A stretch of 64,000 bases of DNA from Hyposmocoma kahamanoa. Taxonomy: Eukaryota > Arthropoda > Insecta > Lepidoptera > Cosmopterigidae. The notes under the pieces were generated by a model that did not search any database, was not told the origin of the DNA, and worked only from the letters and a program-made list of their open reading frames with translations. The stretch spans positions 10,931,007-10,995,006 of the forward strand of contig NW_020654422.1 in the NCBI RefSeq assembly GCF_003589595.1. The letters run 5' to 3'. A program made the position numbers and the translations under genes. Numbering within the stretch: the first letter of the stretch is position 1; each line of letters starts with the position of its first letter. Positions 12,721 to 25,107 of this stretch are shown one piece after another.

Positions 12721-12749
12721 CAGGGTTACTTACTAAGTAACCCTGGACG
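12717..12749. repeat. Near-perfect palindrome, 16-bp stem, 1-nt centre
   Basis: CGTCCAGGGTTACTTA is followed by one C and then its exact complement. The left arm continues the RepA text, so the right arm is an inverted copy of it. This looks like a fold-back made during repair or replication. Confidence 0.9.
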
Positions 12750-13004
12750 GTTACTTTAAAAGTCACAAGTCCGTCCCACATGGAATACTGCTGCCTTCTT
12801 TGGGCGGGAGCTCCCGGATGCCAGCTTGGGCCCTTTGACGCGATTCAAAGACGTGCTATGAGAAATGTTGACGATCCTGTGCTTAGAGACGATATTGAAC
12901 CACTGTCTGCGAGTAGAGACTTTGCCTCCCTATGTCTGTTCTATTGCCTGTACAATGGCCAATGTTCTGAAGAACTGTTTAACATGATGCCAACAGCAAC
13001 ATAA
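12750..13004 (+). pseudogene. LINE ORF2 C-terminal fragment
   Basis: The frame from 12780 reads MEYCCLLWAGAPGCQLGPFD, then AIQRRAMRNVDDPVLRDDIE and LFYCLYNGQCSEELFNMMPT. This is the thumb/C-terminal text of insect non-LTR retrotransposons (pattern RPHMEYCxxLWAGAP...IQRRAxRIVxDP...CSEELF). It ends at a TAA at 13002-13004 where the RepA sequence begins. A close relative lies at 32.7-32.96 kb with the same LINE/RepA junction. It is 5'- and 3'-truncated and inactive. Confidence 0.85.
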
Positions 13005-13020
13005 GTATAAGTAATAAGTA

Positions 13021-13270
13021 GTAGCAGTAGAGTTCAATGTGAAAGAGTTCGTCCAGAGAAGTACTGCCACCTTACCAATTACCTAGTTCAGGTTTTGAAC
13101 GGTAAGGTTGCTGTTGCTGGTGAAATTACATGTACATGGACTTGCCAACCTAAGTTTTAGGGTGACGGGCGCAGTGGCAGTGCAAATCAGTGCAGATCTT
13201 TGCAATTTAAAGCACTGAGTGGCACTGTAACTTATGGACAGGCGTGTAGCTTACCATCAGGCGCACGAAT
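13021..13270 (+). repeat. RepA copy joined to LINE fragment
   Basis: It starts GTAGCAGTAGAG and carries all the RepA landmarks up to GGCGCACGAAT, but lacks the last ~30 bases and the A run. The junction with the LINE (through TAAGTATAAGTAATAAG) is the same as at 32.96 kb. Confidence 0.8.
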
Positions 13271-16200
13271 CCCTATTACTAATTCTGCAAAGTTATGCTA
13301 ATTATCGAAGGCCACTCGCATTTACGTAACTATAAGTGCAATAATTAAACAACCTTCATTTTTACATTCGTTTTACGGTATTTGAAAGTAATGGCTATTT
13401 TATTTATCACCTTCGTCACCTCTAAAATGATAAGTTAAATAAGAAGGTACAATTATATGTATATCTACACAATATGTATTACCGAAACACCGCACCACTT
13501 TAACTGCATATTTAGATTGATAAGTTGAGACATCATAATCTTAACTTTTTTTTTTCAAAATTGGTTACTGACGTAACAAACATTAGTTCTTCGCTCTATT
13601 TGCGGGAACGCGCAGTGCGAAGATAATTTATCACGGTGCGAGCGAGGTACACTTATAGCTGTTTGAATTGTTCTGCTAACACATGAACACGACTTACTTA
13701 CATAATTTGTTTACGCATTCTTCGAAATTTATGCTACCGCTTAAGTACCTAATCAAGGGATAAAGGAAGATGTTGTCATATGCCCGACTGTTTGAAAACG
13801 AATCTTTAAAAATTCTGAATGTGTATAATTAGAGCCGCACCAATGTTTATTTAAGAATAAATCAAGTGATTACTGGACAAATGATAATAATCATAAATGA
13901 CAAATATAATTTTTTGGTACAGCGCATCTTAATCAATTGCACAAATCGCCACATTTTTTTTTCATTTTTTTTTATTGTGACTCGGCAAAATGACATCAAT
14001 TCCGTTGGTCAAAGGTCAGAGATGTTCGTATCTATATCAAAGTTCAACAGACTGTTACTGTTTATTTGCGATTCTAAATCGCAACTAAAAGCATAGTTTA
14101 GTCCATCATGTTGTCTCGTTTGCCTTCAATTTTATTACCTCCTCGCGATGTTATCGTATCTGACGTAGTTTCTGTTCTAGGGAATTTTGTATATGAGATA
14201 AACAACGTATGTGAACACACATTTTCAACAGAAGTAGTAGCGAATTTACAGATACAATTGTAGTACTTATTATCATATTTGCTTCTTAATTCATATATAG
14301 GATAAAATATACCGCTTCATAAGAGTTTTATTAGAAATCAATTAAGTACCATAGATACCTCACCTATATCGCAATAAATATTACATTTACAATTTTACGT
14401 CGCCCTGTTGTATTAAGAATGCATGCATTTTTAATTGATATTCGTAACGAAGAATTTACATTGTTTTCCTCTCGACAGAAGAGAGTGACTGAGTGTTGCG
14501 TGTGCGCAGTCGACGCCCCCGGGTTTCTAAGCGCATCACGCGTGACCAATTGGTATCGATGTCTTTAATTTAAATCCCACATAATACCACATCAATTACT
14601 GTCCTTATGTTACTCATGCTCTTTGCATTCGTCAACTTCGAATGCGACTTTATTCTGAAACAATGGTGACTACCTACATGTTATTCTATATAATGATAAA
14701 TAACGTGAATAAGTAAAGTTAATTCTCCTGTTTGTTTTGCGCTAAACATGATAATGTCATTTCAATACTCCGTTTTATCCAATATTGGGTAATTCCGGAT
14801 ATCGCAGCATTTTTTATGTTTGATCCGGATCGCATGTTATGTTACCAGACAGTGGAAGTGACGGTATTGAACGAAATTACAGTTTTCTTGAGAATGGTCT
14901 CAATTTAAATATGTGTAATAATAGTAAGAAAGGGTACTGGTACTGCACAGATATGAAGGTTTAATTCCATAATACACGTAGGTAGTTCGAGCTGACTTTG
15001 GTATTTTGCTTTTTTTAATACTTCCGCCAGCTCAGCTACAAGTGAAGGCGTCTGTTATCATCTCAAAATATGCCACTGCTTGGCTCTTTGTCTCAATTTG
15101 TGATTATCCTCTTTGTGTAAAAAAAAGTAAAATCGGAAACTGTATGAAATAAACTAAGATATTAAAATTAATGGTTAGCGCCAAAAGTAGAGATTTTATC
15201 TTTCTTTCTTCTGTCTTTCGACATGTTAAGCGTTTCATGCAATACCCGACTGCAATAATAATTGCGAACATGGAATAATTCTATATTTAGTAATGTAGTT
15301 CCTTTTTGTTATGTCTGTTGACAATAAGTTTAATCAGGCAGGTTACGACCTTAAAATCGCGTCATTCATATCGATATGACTATATTTTACTTAGGTACCT
15401 AGTTTACGATTTCTTTTTAAATAACACATTTATTAATTGATAAGGTAGGTACCTACCTACATATATATAGGTACATAAATACCTAATGCATTGTCGATCG
15501 AAGAGTGATGTTTAGTATACACCTTTTAATATCCTGAATAACAAGCTTTCCGAACCCTTAGTACCTACTTGTATAAAGTTCAATTATTATTATAAAATAA
15601 TAGTAATTGAAATGTGACCAGTGAACATAACACAACATGTTCACTCTCGCCGTTCTGGTAGCTTGGGTGCATCACAACACTTTCTGAGCAGCTGGAATCT
15701 CACGCACCAGTACAGCGAAACCTGGTGACAATGAACTTACAGTTTGTATATAAATACTAAAGACGCAAGTAATTATAAAAACTGAGAAGCCCAAACAACT
15801 CATCGCTACTCCTATTGCGGGAGGATATCTGTGCTCCTGCTTGTAATAAGACTCTACTGCATTATCTTGTGTATTATAGGTATCTGACTGCTTCGTTCTT
15901 TTATAAGATTTCACCAATGCAAATAATAAATGCGTTGCTACACCAGTTGTCATGGAAAATCTTACACTTAGTCTAGCATAGATTAGTATTATTGTGATCA
16001 AATGAACCGGCTAATCAAGGAAGAAAACTGTTCTATAATTGTTGATTTTCCCTGCTGTCATCATGAGCGTAATTCTACATATATGTCATCTCTTACGTGT
16101 CCGGGATGAACAGGTTTGCAATCTTACGGTTTATTAATCAGACCAGTTTATGTCCTGGCAATGTAGGAAGCGCGACAGCGGTCAGACGGGCAATCAGTTG

Positions 16201-16844
16201 CATAGCATAATTAACCGTGTGAACCTCGGCATCCGGCTGGTTCCATTCGTTTTCCTCTGCCCGGCAGTTTTTCTCGCCTAGCGTGACGCAATCGCGGATG
16301 TTCAAGACGCTATTGTACTTTGTTAAAATAATTATCGTGTTCGTTTATTAATCACTATGTGGATGTAGTTCAAGCTTTATATTGACTTTAGATATCTAAG
16401 ATGCCAATGAAATATAAGGTATACGTGGACATAACTATGTAATAACTAATAATATTAAAAGAGAATTGTCCTAAATGTTTCATGTTTATTTTTGTTCATA
16501 ATAAAGTCAACATTTGTTAGGTAAGTCAGTAAGGTGCATATCTATCTAAGGAACTATCTAATTTGCATCATAATATGAACACTAAGACAAACGTAAACTT
16601 TTCGATTGTATTTTTCGACGTGCTAAGTTTTTTGTTGAACTTTGTTGTACACCGAGTCTGGCGTTTGTCGACGAGTAGAAAGCCGAGACCTTGGCAATAG
16701 CCTTGCGCGTGGAAAACGAACGACGATGCGGAAGCGCGCGCGCATTGTTTTACGTGTATCGTAGATCAACGTTGAGGAGCGGCGCGGTCAGGCGAGCGGG
16801 AGACGCAGGGTAGAATAACAGTTCCCTCCATGTCATGACTACCT
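13271..16844. other. Intergenic stretch, one unassigned ORF
   Basis: No gene is supported. A 109-codon minus-strand frame at 15672-16001 begins with TTG and has one hydrophobic stretch (GVAMSCLGFSVFIITCVF). It lacks upstream exons, recognisable domains or clear coding composition. A GC-rich patch lies at about 16640-16820. Confidence 0.35.
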
Positions 16845-17125
16845 AACGCACTTGGATTTCGGCAATTTTCGAGATATACATAAACGTCGAGACACCCAAA
16901 AATTTACTTTTCTTTGGAAAATGTCAATTACAGTAATTTGGCTCAAAAATAAAACTGAAAGTAATAATAATAAGATATTTAAAAAAAAACACTTGTAGGG
17001 GGTTATAGACTTCAGTTCGCATATTCCAGATACTGTTATTAACTCAATTTCGCTAAAAATATCGATTACGTTAGTTACGATAGGACAGTAAATGCACTGC
17101 AAGCAATCGACCAAAAAAACTAGGT
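16845..17125 (-). repeat. RepD copy 1
   Basis: Read on the minus strand, the text TTTAGCGAAATTGAGTTAAT, TATCTGGAAT and TTTCAGTTTTATT recurs in order on the plus strand at 37.5-37.67 kb. It is a dispersed non-coding repeat, class unknown. Confidence 0.65.
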
Positions 17126-18997
17126 ACAAACAGTGCTAAGTTGTACAAACAGTTCATGTTGCAATGTCTGACAACGTAAGGATGTGTACCTGAATACAAA
17201 TTAAATCTATACAAGTACACTTTAACTAACGTAAAATTGATCTATTGCTGGTAAAGATTTAATTTCAACTGAACATTGTTGTTGGGTATTATTTTTCATA
17301 ATGACTTTGACCCTCAAGCCTATCTAATTATATAGTTACTAAATAAAATTGTAGGTACGTTATCTTCTTACCTACTTTCAAACATATTATGAGTATAGGA
17401 ATATTGTATAGCGCAGGTTTTCCTTTTCTAAGTACCAGCGATCATACATACATATGTACTGAATCTTTGATACTTACTGTACACTTTTATATATATATTT
17501 TTTATTTTTTTATTTATTTATTGTATAAAGGACAAAATACACAAATATGTTTCTAATCGCATTTTAAACCACTAAGGTTTGTCATAATGCGACCTGTATC
17601 TACACAATACAAATTTGAACATGCTAGCAGAAGCTTATATTTAAGTGCATGTTGTATTATTATTATGGCAAATACAATTTAAAAAATGTTATTATAGTAA
17701 TTGTTCCAATTCGTTAGTGAGGAGATTTGCAGTACACACACAAATGAATTGCCTACATTTGAAACACAAATCTTGTTCGTGTAAATGTTCACACTACATC
17801 AAAACAGATTTCACATCACTTTACGTGTTAAATAAACAAGTGCACGTCATCGTATCTGTTATGCATAGTGTGCAATGCAAACAGATCAAAATTACAAAAT
17901 AAATAAACGCATTCAAATCTTCTCACCGGAAATTCCGAATACCTACTTATGGAGTTCTGATATTTTATAGAGATTATTTTTATTATTATCTGTAGGTTAA
18001 TACAATAGTAATAAAATTCGAAACAAGACATGTATGTAAATGATAACAATAGCCAAACTCAAAATCGTAAAAATTGGTATTTGACAATCGCGAGAATCAT
18101 CCGAAAGCGTAGTTTTTGGAAAAAATAGCCTAATAAAACAATATTTCCAAAATAACATTATATTAAAAAAATACTCCATTCTCTCCTTAAAGAAAACAAG
18201 GGTTTCCTGGATACAGAGTCAACAGTTGGACCCGTGTACAGGTTGATATTTATCTAAGTCTCTAGAGAACAAAATAAAGGCAAATCCTTCCTTCATATTT
18301 TTATTACAATTGAGTGGCTTAAAGTATAGAGAAAACAATTACAAGTTAAGAGGAAGTTTAAATATATTTGTAATAAAAAAATATATTATATGTTTTGTGC
18401 AAATGTATGCAAATTATCCTGATTAAAGGTGCTAAGATAATCGAATAAATAAAATGATACCTGCATCAGCAAAACGAAGGCATTTCAAGAAGTAGACCCC
18501 GAAGACAGCGAGCAGCGACCGCTTGTGTTGTATTACAGTGACCGGGGACCGCAGTGCAACAAAAACAAGCCGAGAGAATGTCCTCAATCGTGCGTGTCCT
18601 GCCTCTTTCTCGTAGGGTTACCCTCTATCCAGAATATAAGAATTTTATTGTCCTCAGTAAGCACAAAACGATTGTATTGTGTAGTATCTACTTAAATAAT
18701 GAATACGAGTATATTTAACTACAGTTGGTTCGTTTCAAGAAAATGTAACGACTTTTGTAAACGATGACAAAGTATTGGAAAAAAAGTAGAATGATCGACA
18801 AGAATTACATACAAATAACTAGTTTCTATAAGTTATGTTATTTCTCATTGCTATGAATTAAAAAGGAAAACTTCTTGATGTTTTAGTAGGTACCTAATGA
18901 CGTGAAAGAAGTAAAGACAGACGACGACGGTAACACAGAGCCTCATATAATAAAAGACATTGTTTAAAAATAATATAATTATATTTTTTTTATTAAA
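17126..18997. other. Intergenic, no feature seen
   Basis: AT-rich. A T-rich low-complexity run lies at about 17490-17525. No coding or RNA signal was recognised. Confidence 0.4.
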
Positions 18998-19250
18998 AAA
19001 AACCAGCTTCAAAAGATTTTGGAATTGCATCTTTTGCCAAGTTTTATTGAAAACGGTTAACGGAATGTGGTTGAAATCCAATAAACCTGATTTATCCCTA
19101 ATTTGCTACCTTTAGATGTGGAATAGTTTCTTCAAATTTAAATGGTATCCACTTCCAACAGAAAAAATGCCGGAGTAGTCGCGTAACATACACCCAAAAA
19201 AATACAGTCGAATTGAGAACCTCCTCCTTTTTTTAAAGTCGGTTAAAAAC
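18998..19250. repeat. RepC copy 1
   Basis: It starts near ACCAGCTTCAAAAG and ends AAGTCGGTTAAAAA, with internal landmarks CAGTCGAATTGAGAACCTCC and TTCTTCAAATTTAAATGG. The two ends are roughly complementary (ACCG/CTTCAAAA versus AAGTCGGT). Copies occur at 22.4 kb (same orientation) and 42.2 kb (reversed). Confidence 0.8.
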
Positions 19251-19264
19251 GATTTTATATACAT

Positions 19265-19515
19265 TATAAGACAACCCTGTGTGAACCCGTTGCGTGGCCG
19301 CAGCCGCAGCAACGGTGGGCGGCACGGAGGGGCAGGAAGCCGCAGGACATCCGACACGTACAGGAAGCAGAACCAGTTCCAGAGTCTTTGTCCCTCGCGC
19401 CCTCCCGCCGTCTCGAACCGCCCTCACACCCGTCCGCGCCCGTCCGACCGCATTCCTTGGTACTCGAAGCCTCCGAACGCCTGCGCACCCATCTCAAGCG
19501 TGCAAGTGCGTTGAT
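19265..19515. promoter_or_regulatory. GC-rich, CpG-dense island
   Basis: About 250 bases of GC-rich sequence inside AT-rich flanks, with many CG dinucleotides. It opens frames on both strands, none with recognisable protein text. It could be a regulatory element or an unannotated 5' exon; nothing visible decides between them. Confidence 0.3.
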
Positions 19516-19814
19516 GGTTGTAGAGTTTTGAAAATAAATAATGCAATTCTCCACTTCGCGTGATAATAAAATAAAAAAGGCATTAATTTAATGATGACAA
19601 AGTCTTAAAAATATATGGCGGGCTTGTCCTTGTAAACTGATAAAGTTTATATATACGTATTTATTATAAGTACATAAACATTACAAGCGCAAGCATTACA
19701 ATTTATTAATATTGTTTGTTTTATGTACAAATATCGGGTACATGATGCAATCAGCTGACTAAGACTTTTGTTATGGTTACAACTTCACTGTTCTGTAGAC
19801 GAGGCTCTAATTCT

Positions 19815-20185
19815 GTCATGGCGGTTATCCGCGCTTTACTCGCTCGCGTAACGAACGTGGTAGTCGGATAGTTCCACCGCCACAAACAACTGCCCAGACG
19901 AAATAACGAGTTTCTAAATATGTCTCATACCAATTTCCTCTATAAATACGACGAGTCCGCCGTCTAGTATGATTAACTTTACCGAATGTCTCCATGAAGC
20001 GGAAAAACGTCGGCGATGAAAATAACTGCTGAATATTTCCGACTTGTACCTCGCTCAACTCGTGGAAATGGTATCTAAAGACGGTCGGCGCGCGCGCAAC
20101 TTCCGGAGTAACGATAAACATGGCGGCGACGAGCCAACATGGCGAGGTTTCCGGTCGCGCTGATTCACATATGATGGCGGCGGCT
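19815..20185. promoter_or_regulatory. Cluster of ATGGCGG (PHO/YY1-type) sites
   Basis: ATGGCGG or ATGGCGA occurs at 19818, 20120, 20139 and 20174, all on the plus strand. Three lie within 62 bases and two extend to ATGGCGGC. GCCAT cores of this type bind Pleiohomeotic/YY1 and cluster in Polycomb response elements of flies. A 173-codon minus-strand frame covers the region but shows no domain. Regulatory function is inference. Confidence 0.3.
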
Positions 20186-20849
20186 GCTGGCTTGCTCATT
20201 GCATTTCTCAATTGTGATTCAGCATTTACGCAACACGTAGGAGTCCACGAACTGAGGCGTTCTGGAATTCGCTGTCTACAATAAATAAATATGTCGCCAA
20301 GGTCTCTTCGTTCGTTTGCCTGTGTGTCTGCCCTTTTCGAATGCAAAAATAGCTCATATAGTACAAATATGTTTTCTATATTTATTAATATTAAATTTAA
20401 TTACAAATATGTTTTCTGTTCGATGTAGGTAAATAAAAAATTAAGTAGCTGCACTATATTACTCACAGGACGTAAGCAGACAATGAAGTTGTCTTTACAT
20501 CTAGTACTTACCTATGTGATTCACGTTAGTGAAAATTGAGTATCGGCGCCGCAGCTCAAAAAGATCGTCATTGCGTCACGTAAATCTTCGGGAAACAAGA
20601 CGTTTGCCAAGGAATGTGCGACTATTTGGTGACGAGTGACGGACCGATGATTTTCAAATAGCCCTCCGCTGCCTGCTTTTAATAGGTACACGACACTCAT
20701 TTAAGAAAATGGACACTCTGTATCTTCAACTCATTTACCTAGGTACAGACACGTACGTGCATATACCATATAATATAATGTGAAAAATTGTAGTGTGATT
20801 TTCATTTAACTGACAAAGATGTCCTTAGAATAATATCAAGTAACGATAA

Positions 20850-21105
20850 CGGGACGAATAAATCGTGCGCCTCATAGTAAGCGATAGGCCTAACTCTAAC
20901 CGTTGAAGTGCCTCAGAGCTTTAAATCCTGAAGAGAGACTCTGGTACGGCGCCCGTCACCCTGAAAAATTTGTTGATAAGTCCCATGTAGCACTCAAAAC
21001 TGGAACGCAGTTAAAGCTCAGATTACGCCTTCGCGGCAGAAATAGGAACAGTGGCAGTACATACTCAGACGAACTCTATCACAAGAGACTGTACAGCCAC
21101 AAAAT
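20850..21105 (-). repeat. RepA copy, diverged
   Basis: Minus-strand RepA: the complement of CGCACGATTTATTCGTCCCG is at the left end, followed by the CTCAGAGCTTTAAAT, GTCACCCTG and GGCAGAAATAGG landmarks in reverse order. It is more diverged than the plus-strand copies. Confidence 0.75.
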
Positions 21106-22052
21106 ACAAGTTTTCACTAATGTAAAGGGTTGTACTGTACCTAAATATTGTTATTTTGTAACTACTTAGATACTAGCAATACATATTATAGTATATGTAT
21201 ATTATGGCATATAACAAGTAACAAATTACGTACGTTTGCCGAGACGGCAACGAAAGCAATCCAGGCAAAGTACTGACAATTAAGAAGAGTATTCAATTCA
21301 AATTCCCAACTGTACATAGCGGGATGAATCACATGTACTACATGGCTGTATGAACCGGATCTGCAGAAATTCCGACGAGCAACGGTGCAGTGGCCGGCTC
21401 ATTCCTAGTAAGCGCTCACTGCAACTGAAATGCTCTTTAGGTGACTAAATCTCTGCCATGCGAGTCAGAGTCTTTCATATACCAGACTTTACAAAAAGGA
21501 CCTAGATCTACACGTTTACTTGTTAGATTATAAGAAAAAAATAAAAATATAACCTCAGGCATATGAAATGAACATTTGCCTCGTGGCGTAAATTTTATAT
21601 TTGTCAATTTTAACAAAAGATTTTCCTTGCGACAAATGTGTTCTTTCATAATAAACACCTGTTCATACTTGGCATATTATTTGGCAAATCTGCTAGCGGA
21701 TGATTAGACATACTGCCATATTTCTAATTCTATATTAATATTAATAAGCTTGTGCGATCGTGCATAATTTGCCGTTTTGCCGATTGATAACGTAGTTACT
21801 ATGTAAAGACGTGGTGAGTGGAAGTCGACAAGGTTGTCGCACCGCGGCCGTGGCAGTGAACTTGCTTTCTACGAGTGTGTCTGAGCACCTCGTGTCATCC
21901 AACCGTGAACACTTAGTTAAATAATAGGCATACAAATCAGTTATGTATTAAACAACTGTTTGTTTTGTGGATTGAGCTGTGATTACATTGCACTTTCGCC
22001 AGAGTAAGGATGATCAAAAGTATACCTATAGTTCTACCTAATATTTGTTATG
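21106..22052. other. Intergenic, no feature seen
   Basis: No recognised coding, RNA or repeat signal. Confidence 0.4.
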
Positions 22053-22361
22053 TAGGTAGCAGTACAGCTCATTGTGAAAGAATTCGTCCACCACCACCAC
22101 TGCTACCTTACCTATTTCACCGCCAAGTAGTAATGCAACCATTGCTGCGTTCCAGTTTTGAAGGGTGAAGGTGCTGATGAAAGTACAGGCACAAGGGACT
22201 TGGCAACTAATGTCTCAAGGTGACGGGCACAGTGGCAGTGCCCCTCAGAACTTTGCGATTTAAAGTTCTGAGTGGCACTGCAACTGCTATGGACAGGCGT
22301 GTCGCTTATCACCACTTATTCGTCTCGTCACTATATATTGTATATAGATATCATAAAAAAA
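22053..22361 (+). repeat. RepA copy with well-preserved stem-loop
   Basis: Near-full-length copy ending in an A run. At 22236-22280 it folds as CAGTGCC + CTCAGAACTTT, a 7-nt loop, AAAGTTCTGAG + GGCACTG: 18 pairs with a single 1x1 mismatch. The same position is hairpin-forming in the other copies. Confidence 0.85.
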
Positions 22362-22386
22362 TGTGTATTTTGTAAAGTAGGTACTA

Positions 22387-22638
22387 AAAACCGACCTCAA
22401 AAGTCATGCATCTCCTAGTTTGCCAACCTTAGAGGTGGAATATTTTCTTCAAATTTAAATGGGACCACTTCTGAGGTACCCTCTTTCCAACAAAAAAGAA
22501 TCATCAAAATCGGTTCACAAATTATCCTTTTTTTTTTTTAACATACATACAAGTTATAGAGGAGTTGTCGCGTAACATACAAAAAAAAAACCACAGTCGA
22601 ATTGAGAACCTCCTCCTTTTATTGAAGTCGGTTAAAAA
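22387..22638. repeat. RepC copy 2
   Basis: Opens AAAACCGACCTCAAAAG and closes GAAGTCGGTTAAAAA. It shares AGTCGAATTGAGAACCTCCT and TTCTTCAAATTTAAATGGG with the 19.0 kb copy. Confidence 0.8.
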
Positions 22639-23737
22639 ATCATAGTTTCTAAAATATTGTTTCAATGAATTACGCAAACAGGAAATATTAACCAACGTCG
22701 AAATATCGACCACAACCAGTGGTTCTTTTAAATGTAAAATAAACAAACACCTTTATGACCAAAGATGTGGTCGACGGCGTTACGCGTTTTTCTAGCACTT
22801 TCATGCAGTATGTTTAGTTCCCTTGCTATATGCGTCTGAAACAAAGCGCTTCATGTAAATATATATCGAAGATAAATCAATGACATGAGGAGAAAGGGGT
22901 GTTTTGGACTTTCTTGGTTCCGAAGTAATAGACCGAATGAGGAGTGGTGAGGGTGGAACTATATAGTAAAAAAAGTTCCAGCGCACACTTTTCACATACA
23001 TTTCGGAAACGCTTTACGAAGGCCACTTTACAGAGTTGATCAAGATTTAAGAACGTTGCCATTTAATCTCTTTGTTGTTCGCTCCAGCGTGTTCAAGACG
23101 ACTAACTAATATCGGACTGCGCCGTCCCAGAGATGACAGAAGCACTTCCTACACGGCCAAACTTGTGCGTTCAGTGTAATATAATCAAATATACTCTAAT
23201 TGTACGGTTCCTAGGCTTTCGCGATTGTTACACATAGGAAAGGAAACTACTTTTTCGGCTATAAATCGCGTGTATTTGTATTTTTTTAAACAAACCAAAG
23301 TTTCGGGCCATTTACAGGTCCCGTGACCATCTGTATGCAATCTAGAGCCGAAAAAAAGTTTCATTTCCTACACTGTGTTTGGTTGTTTGTATGTTTGACA
23401 GAATACAGCCAAACAAACATTTCCATTACAATACAATTTCTTGTTATTGTTTTTGTAGAGTCAAGAGCACGTCAAGTTTGACACTTTGTACTTTGGAACC
23501 GTTCTTATCGTAAGCGGCAAAGAGTTGGATTTAAGACTTAAGTGTCAAGCTTAACGTAGTCTTGACCCTGTACCACATTTCATTCGATTTAAGCTACAAA
23601 AAAAATTACGAAACTTCTGTTAGAATCATCGAGTATATAACCAGAAATAGAGACGAAAGGTCATTTCATTTGTTTGAAAACTATTCTGCCATTATCATTA
23701 CTGTGACAACTGCGCTCCGATTGGCCAGCCCGAATTC

Positions 23738-23768
23738 GAAACAATTGACGGGTGTCGTCAATTGTTTC
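23738..23768. repeat. Perfect hairpin, 13-bp stem, 5-nt loop
   Basis: GAAACAATTGACG, loop GGTGT, then the exact complement. Confidence 0.85.
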
Positions 23769-24503
23769 ACTATGGTTAGAAATTACTGCTGAGTAAAGAC
23801 GTGGGCTACGTAAGCCACTGGGCTATATACGAATTAACCACAGGTATTAACGCATTATGATTTGTATCAGTAGTTTCAGTTCGTTAGTTTTATCTTCCGT
23901 CTAAGAATCTACTTTGAGAACGAGCAAATTTACTGGTGTGCTTTAATCTTGACCGTCGCAACCGCTTCCGCATCATCCCGCTGCGCGACCTAGCTTAGGC
24001 GGCGGGTGGCGCGGGCGCAGGCCTCCCGTTATCACCAGCCCGTTACGTGACGGCCTGACCCGGATCCGCGCGACGCTGCCGCTGCACCTAAACGGCGCCG
24101 GCTGGAAAAACACACTAACAGTCGCCTATTACCTGCGTATTACTGACGTGCACTATAACGCATTGGTATGAAATCCGCAATCTACTCGACTTTTCTGCCC
24201 CTTTTAATGCATAACTTATTTCTTATTGAATATTCCTCGAAATGAATATTACTGATGATGCACCAAATTCAAATAAATAAATTAACAAACATCAAAAAGC
24301 TGTTATCAAAAGTACATGATTAAGAATTTTATTGTTTCAGCTACATTTTGGAAAAAGCAATATACCAATAATTGCGCGGTGTGAAGTTAGCAGCGAATTA
24401 AAAAAAATATACTATAAAGTGTACTATAATACTGATAAGTTTACAGGCAAATTAAGAAATATAATAAAAAATATATATCCAAAAATATATTTCTATACAA
24501 ATG

Positions 24504-24551
24504 CGATGTTCCTTCTATAATTATAGCTCTATCATTATAGAAGGAACATCG
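24504..24551. repeat. Perfect hairpin, 18-bp stem, 12-nt loop
   Basis: CGATGTTCCTTCTATAAT at 24504-24521 and its exact complement at 24534-24551. The loop is AT-rich. No flanking pairing that would suggest a miRNA precursor was seen. Confidence 0.9.
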
Positions 24552-25107
24552 TAAAAATACTATTAATGCACCACAACAAGAGCATAAAAAAAATACACTT
24601 ACTTTAAAATTAATTCAATAATAATTTTTATATATACTAATATAACCCTAAACGTTTGGTTTGTTTAAAAAAAGAAATATGTTATATACATAACATTACA
24701 TACTCAGAAGTAAAACTATAGATTTTCAAAGCCTAGTGTAATGAAACTTAATCTGCATAACGAAATCTAAACTTACAATGTTCAAAATGTGTAAAAACAG
24801 GATGTAGGTAAAGGAATAAAAGGCGATGATGCAGATGCTTGAATTGCTGCGTTTGTTATTTATTACTTAATTACAAAAATGCAAAGAAGTATATTTTTGG
24901 AGAGCTTTATAAATGCATTACAGATGAATACGAGTTGACACGTCTAGGCGTAAAATATAATAATAAACTATTTGTTGTAGATATACATTCATCCATAATG
25001 CCAAAATAAAGCTGTATTTCGCTTATGTCCGAATGTTGTTGGAATATGCCGCTCCTGTATGGTCTCCATCTTACGTGACTCGCATCATAGCCCAGTTGGA
25101 GTTCTAT

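Larger units (their letters stand above)
22639..25107. other. Intergenic stretch with a GC-rich patch
   Basis: No gene is supported. A GC-rich block at about 23940-24120, rich in CG dinucleotides, is the only compositional feature. Two perfect hairpins at 23.7 and 24.5 kb are listed separately. Confidence 0.4.

Noticed and set aside
15672..16001. 109-codon minus-strand ORF with a hydrophobic segment
   Set aside because: Starts at TTG with a close upstream stop, no recognisable family and no supporting exon. Not strong enough for a gene call.
19825..20346. 173-codon minus-strand ORF
   Set aside because: GC-rich region with stops depleted by composition. No domain, no splice context and no coding-like composition.
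24504..24551. microRNA precursor
   Set aside because: The 18-bp stem is too short and has no extended imperfect pairing on either side.
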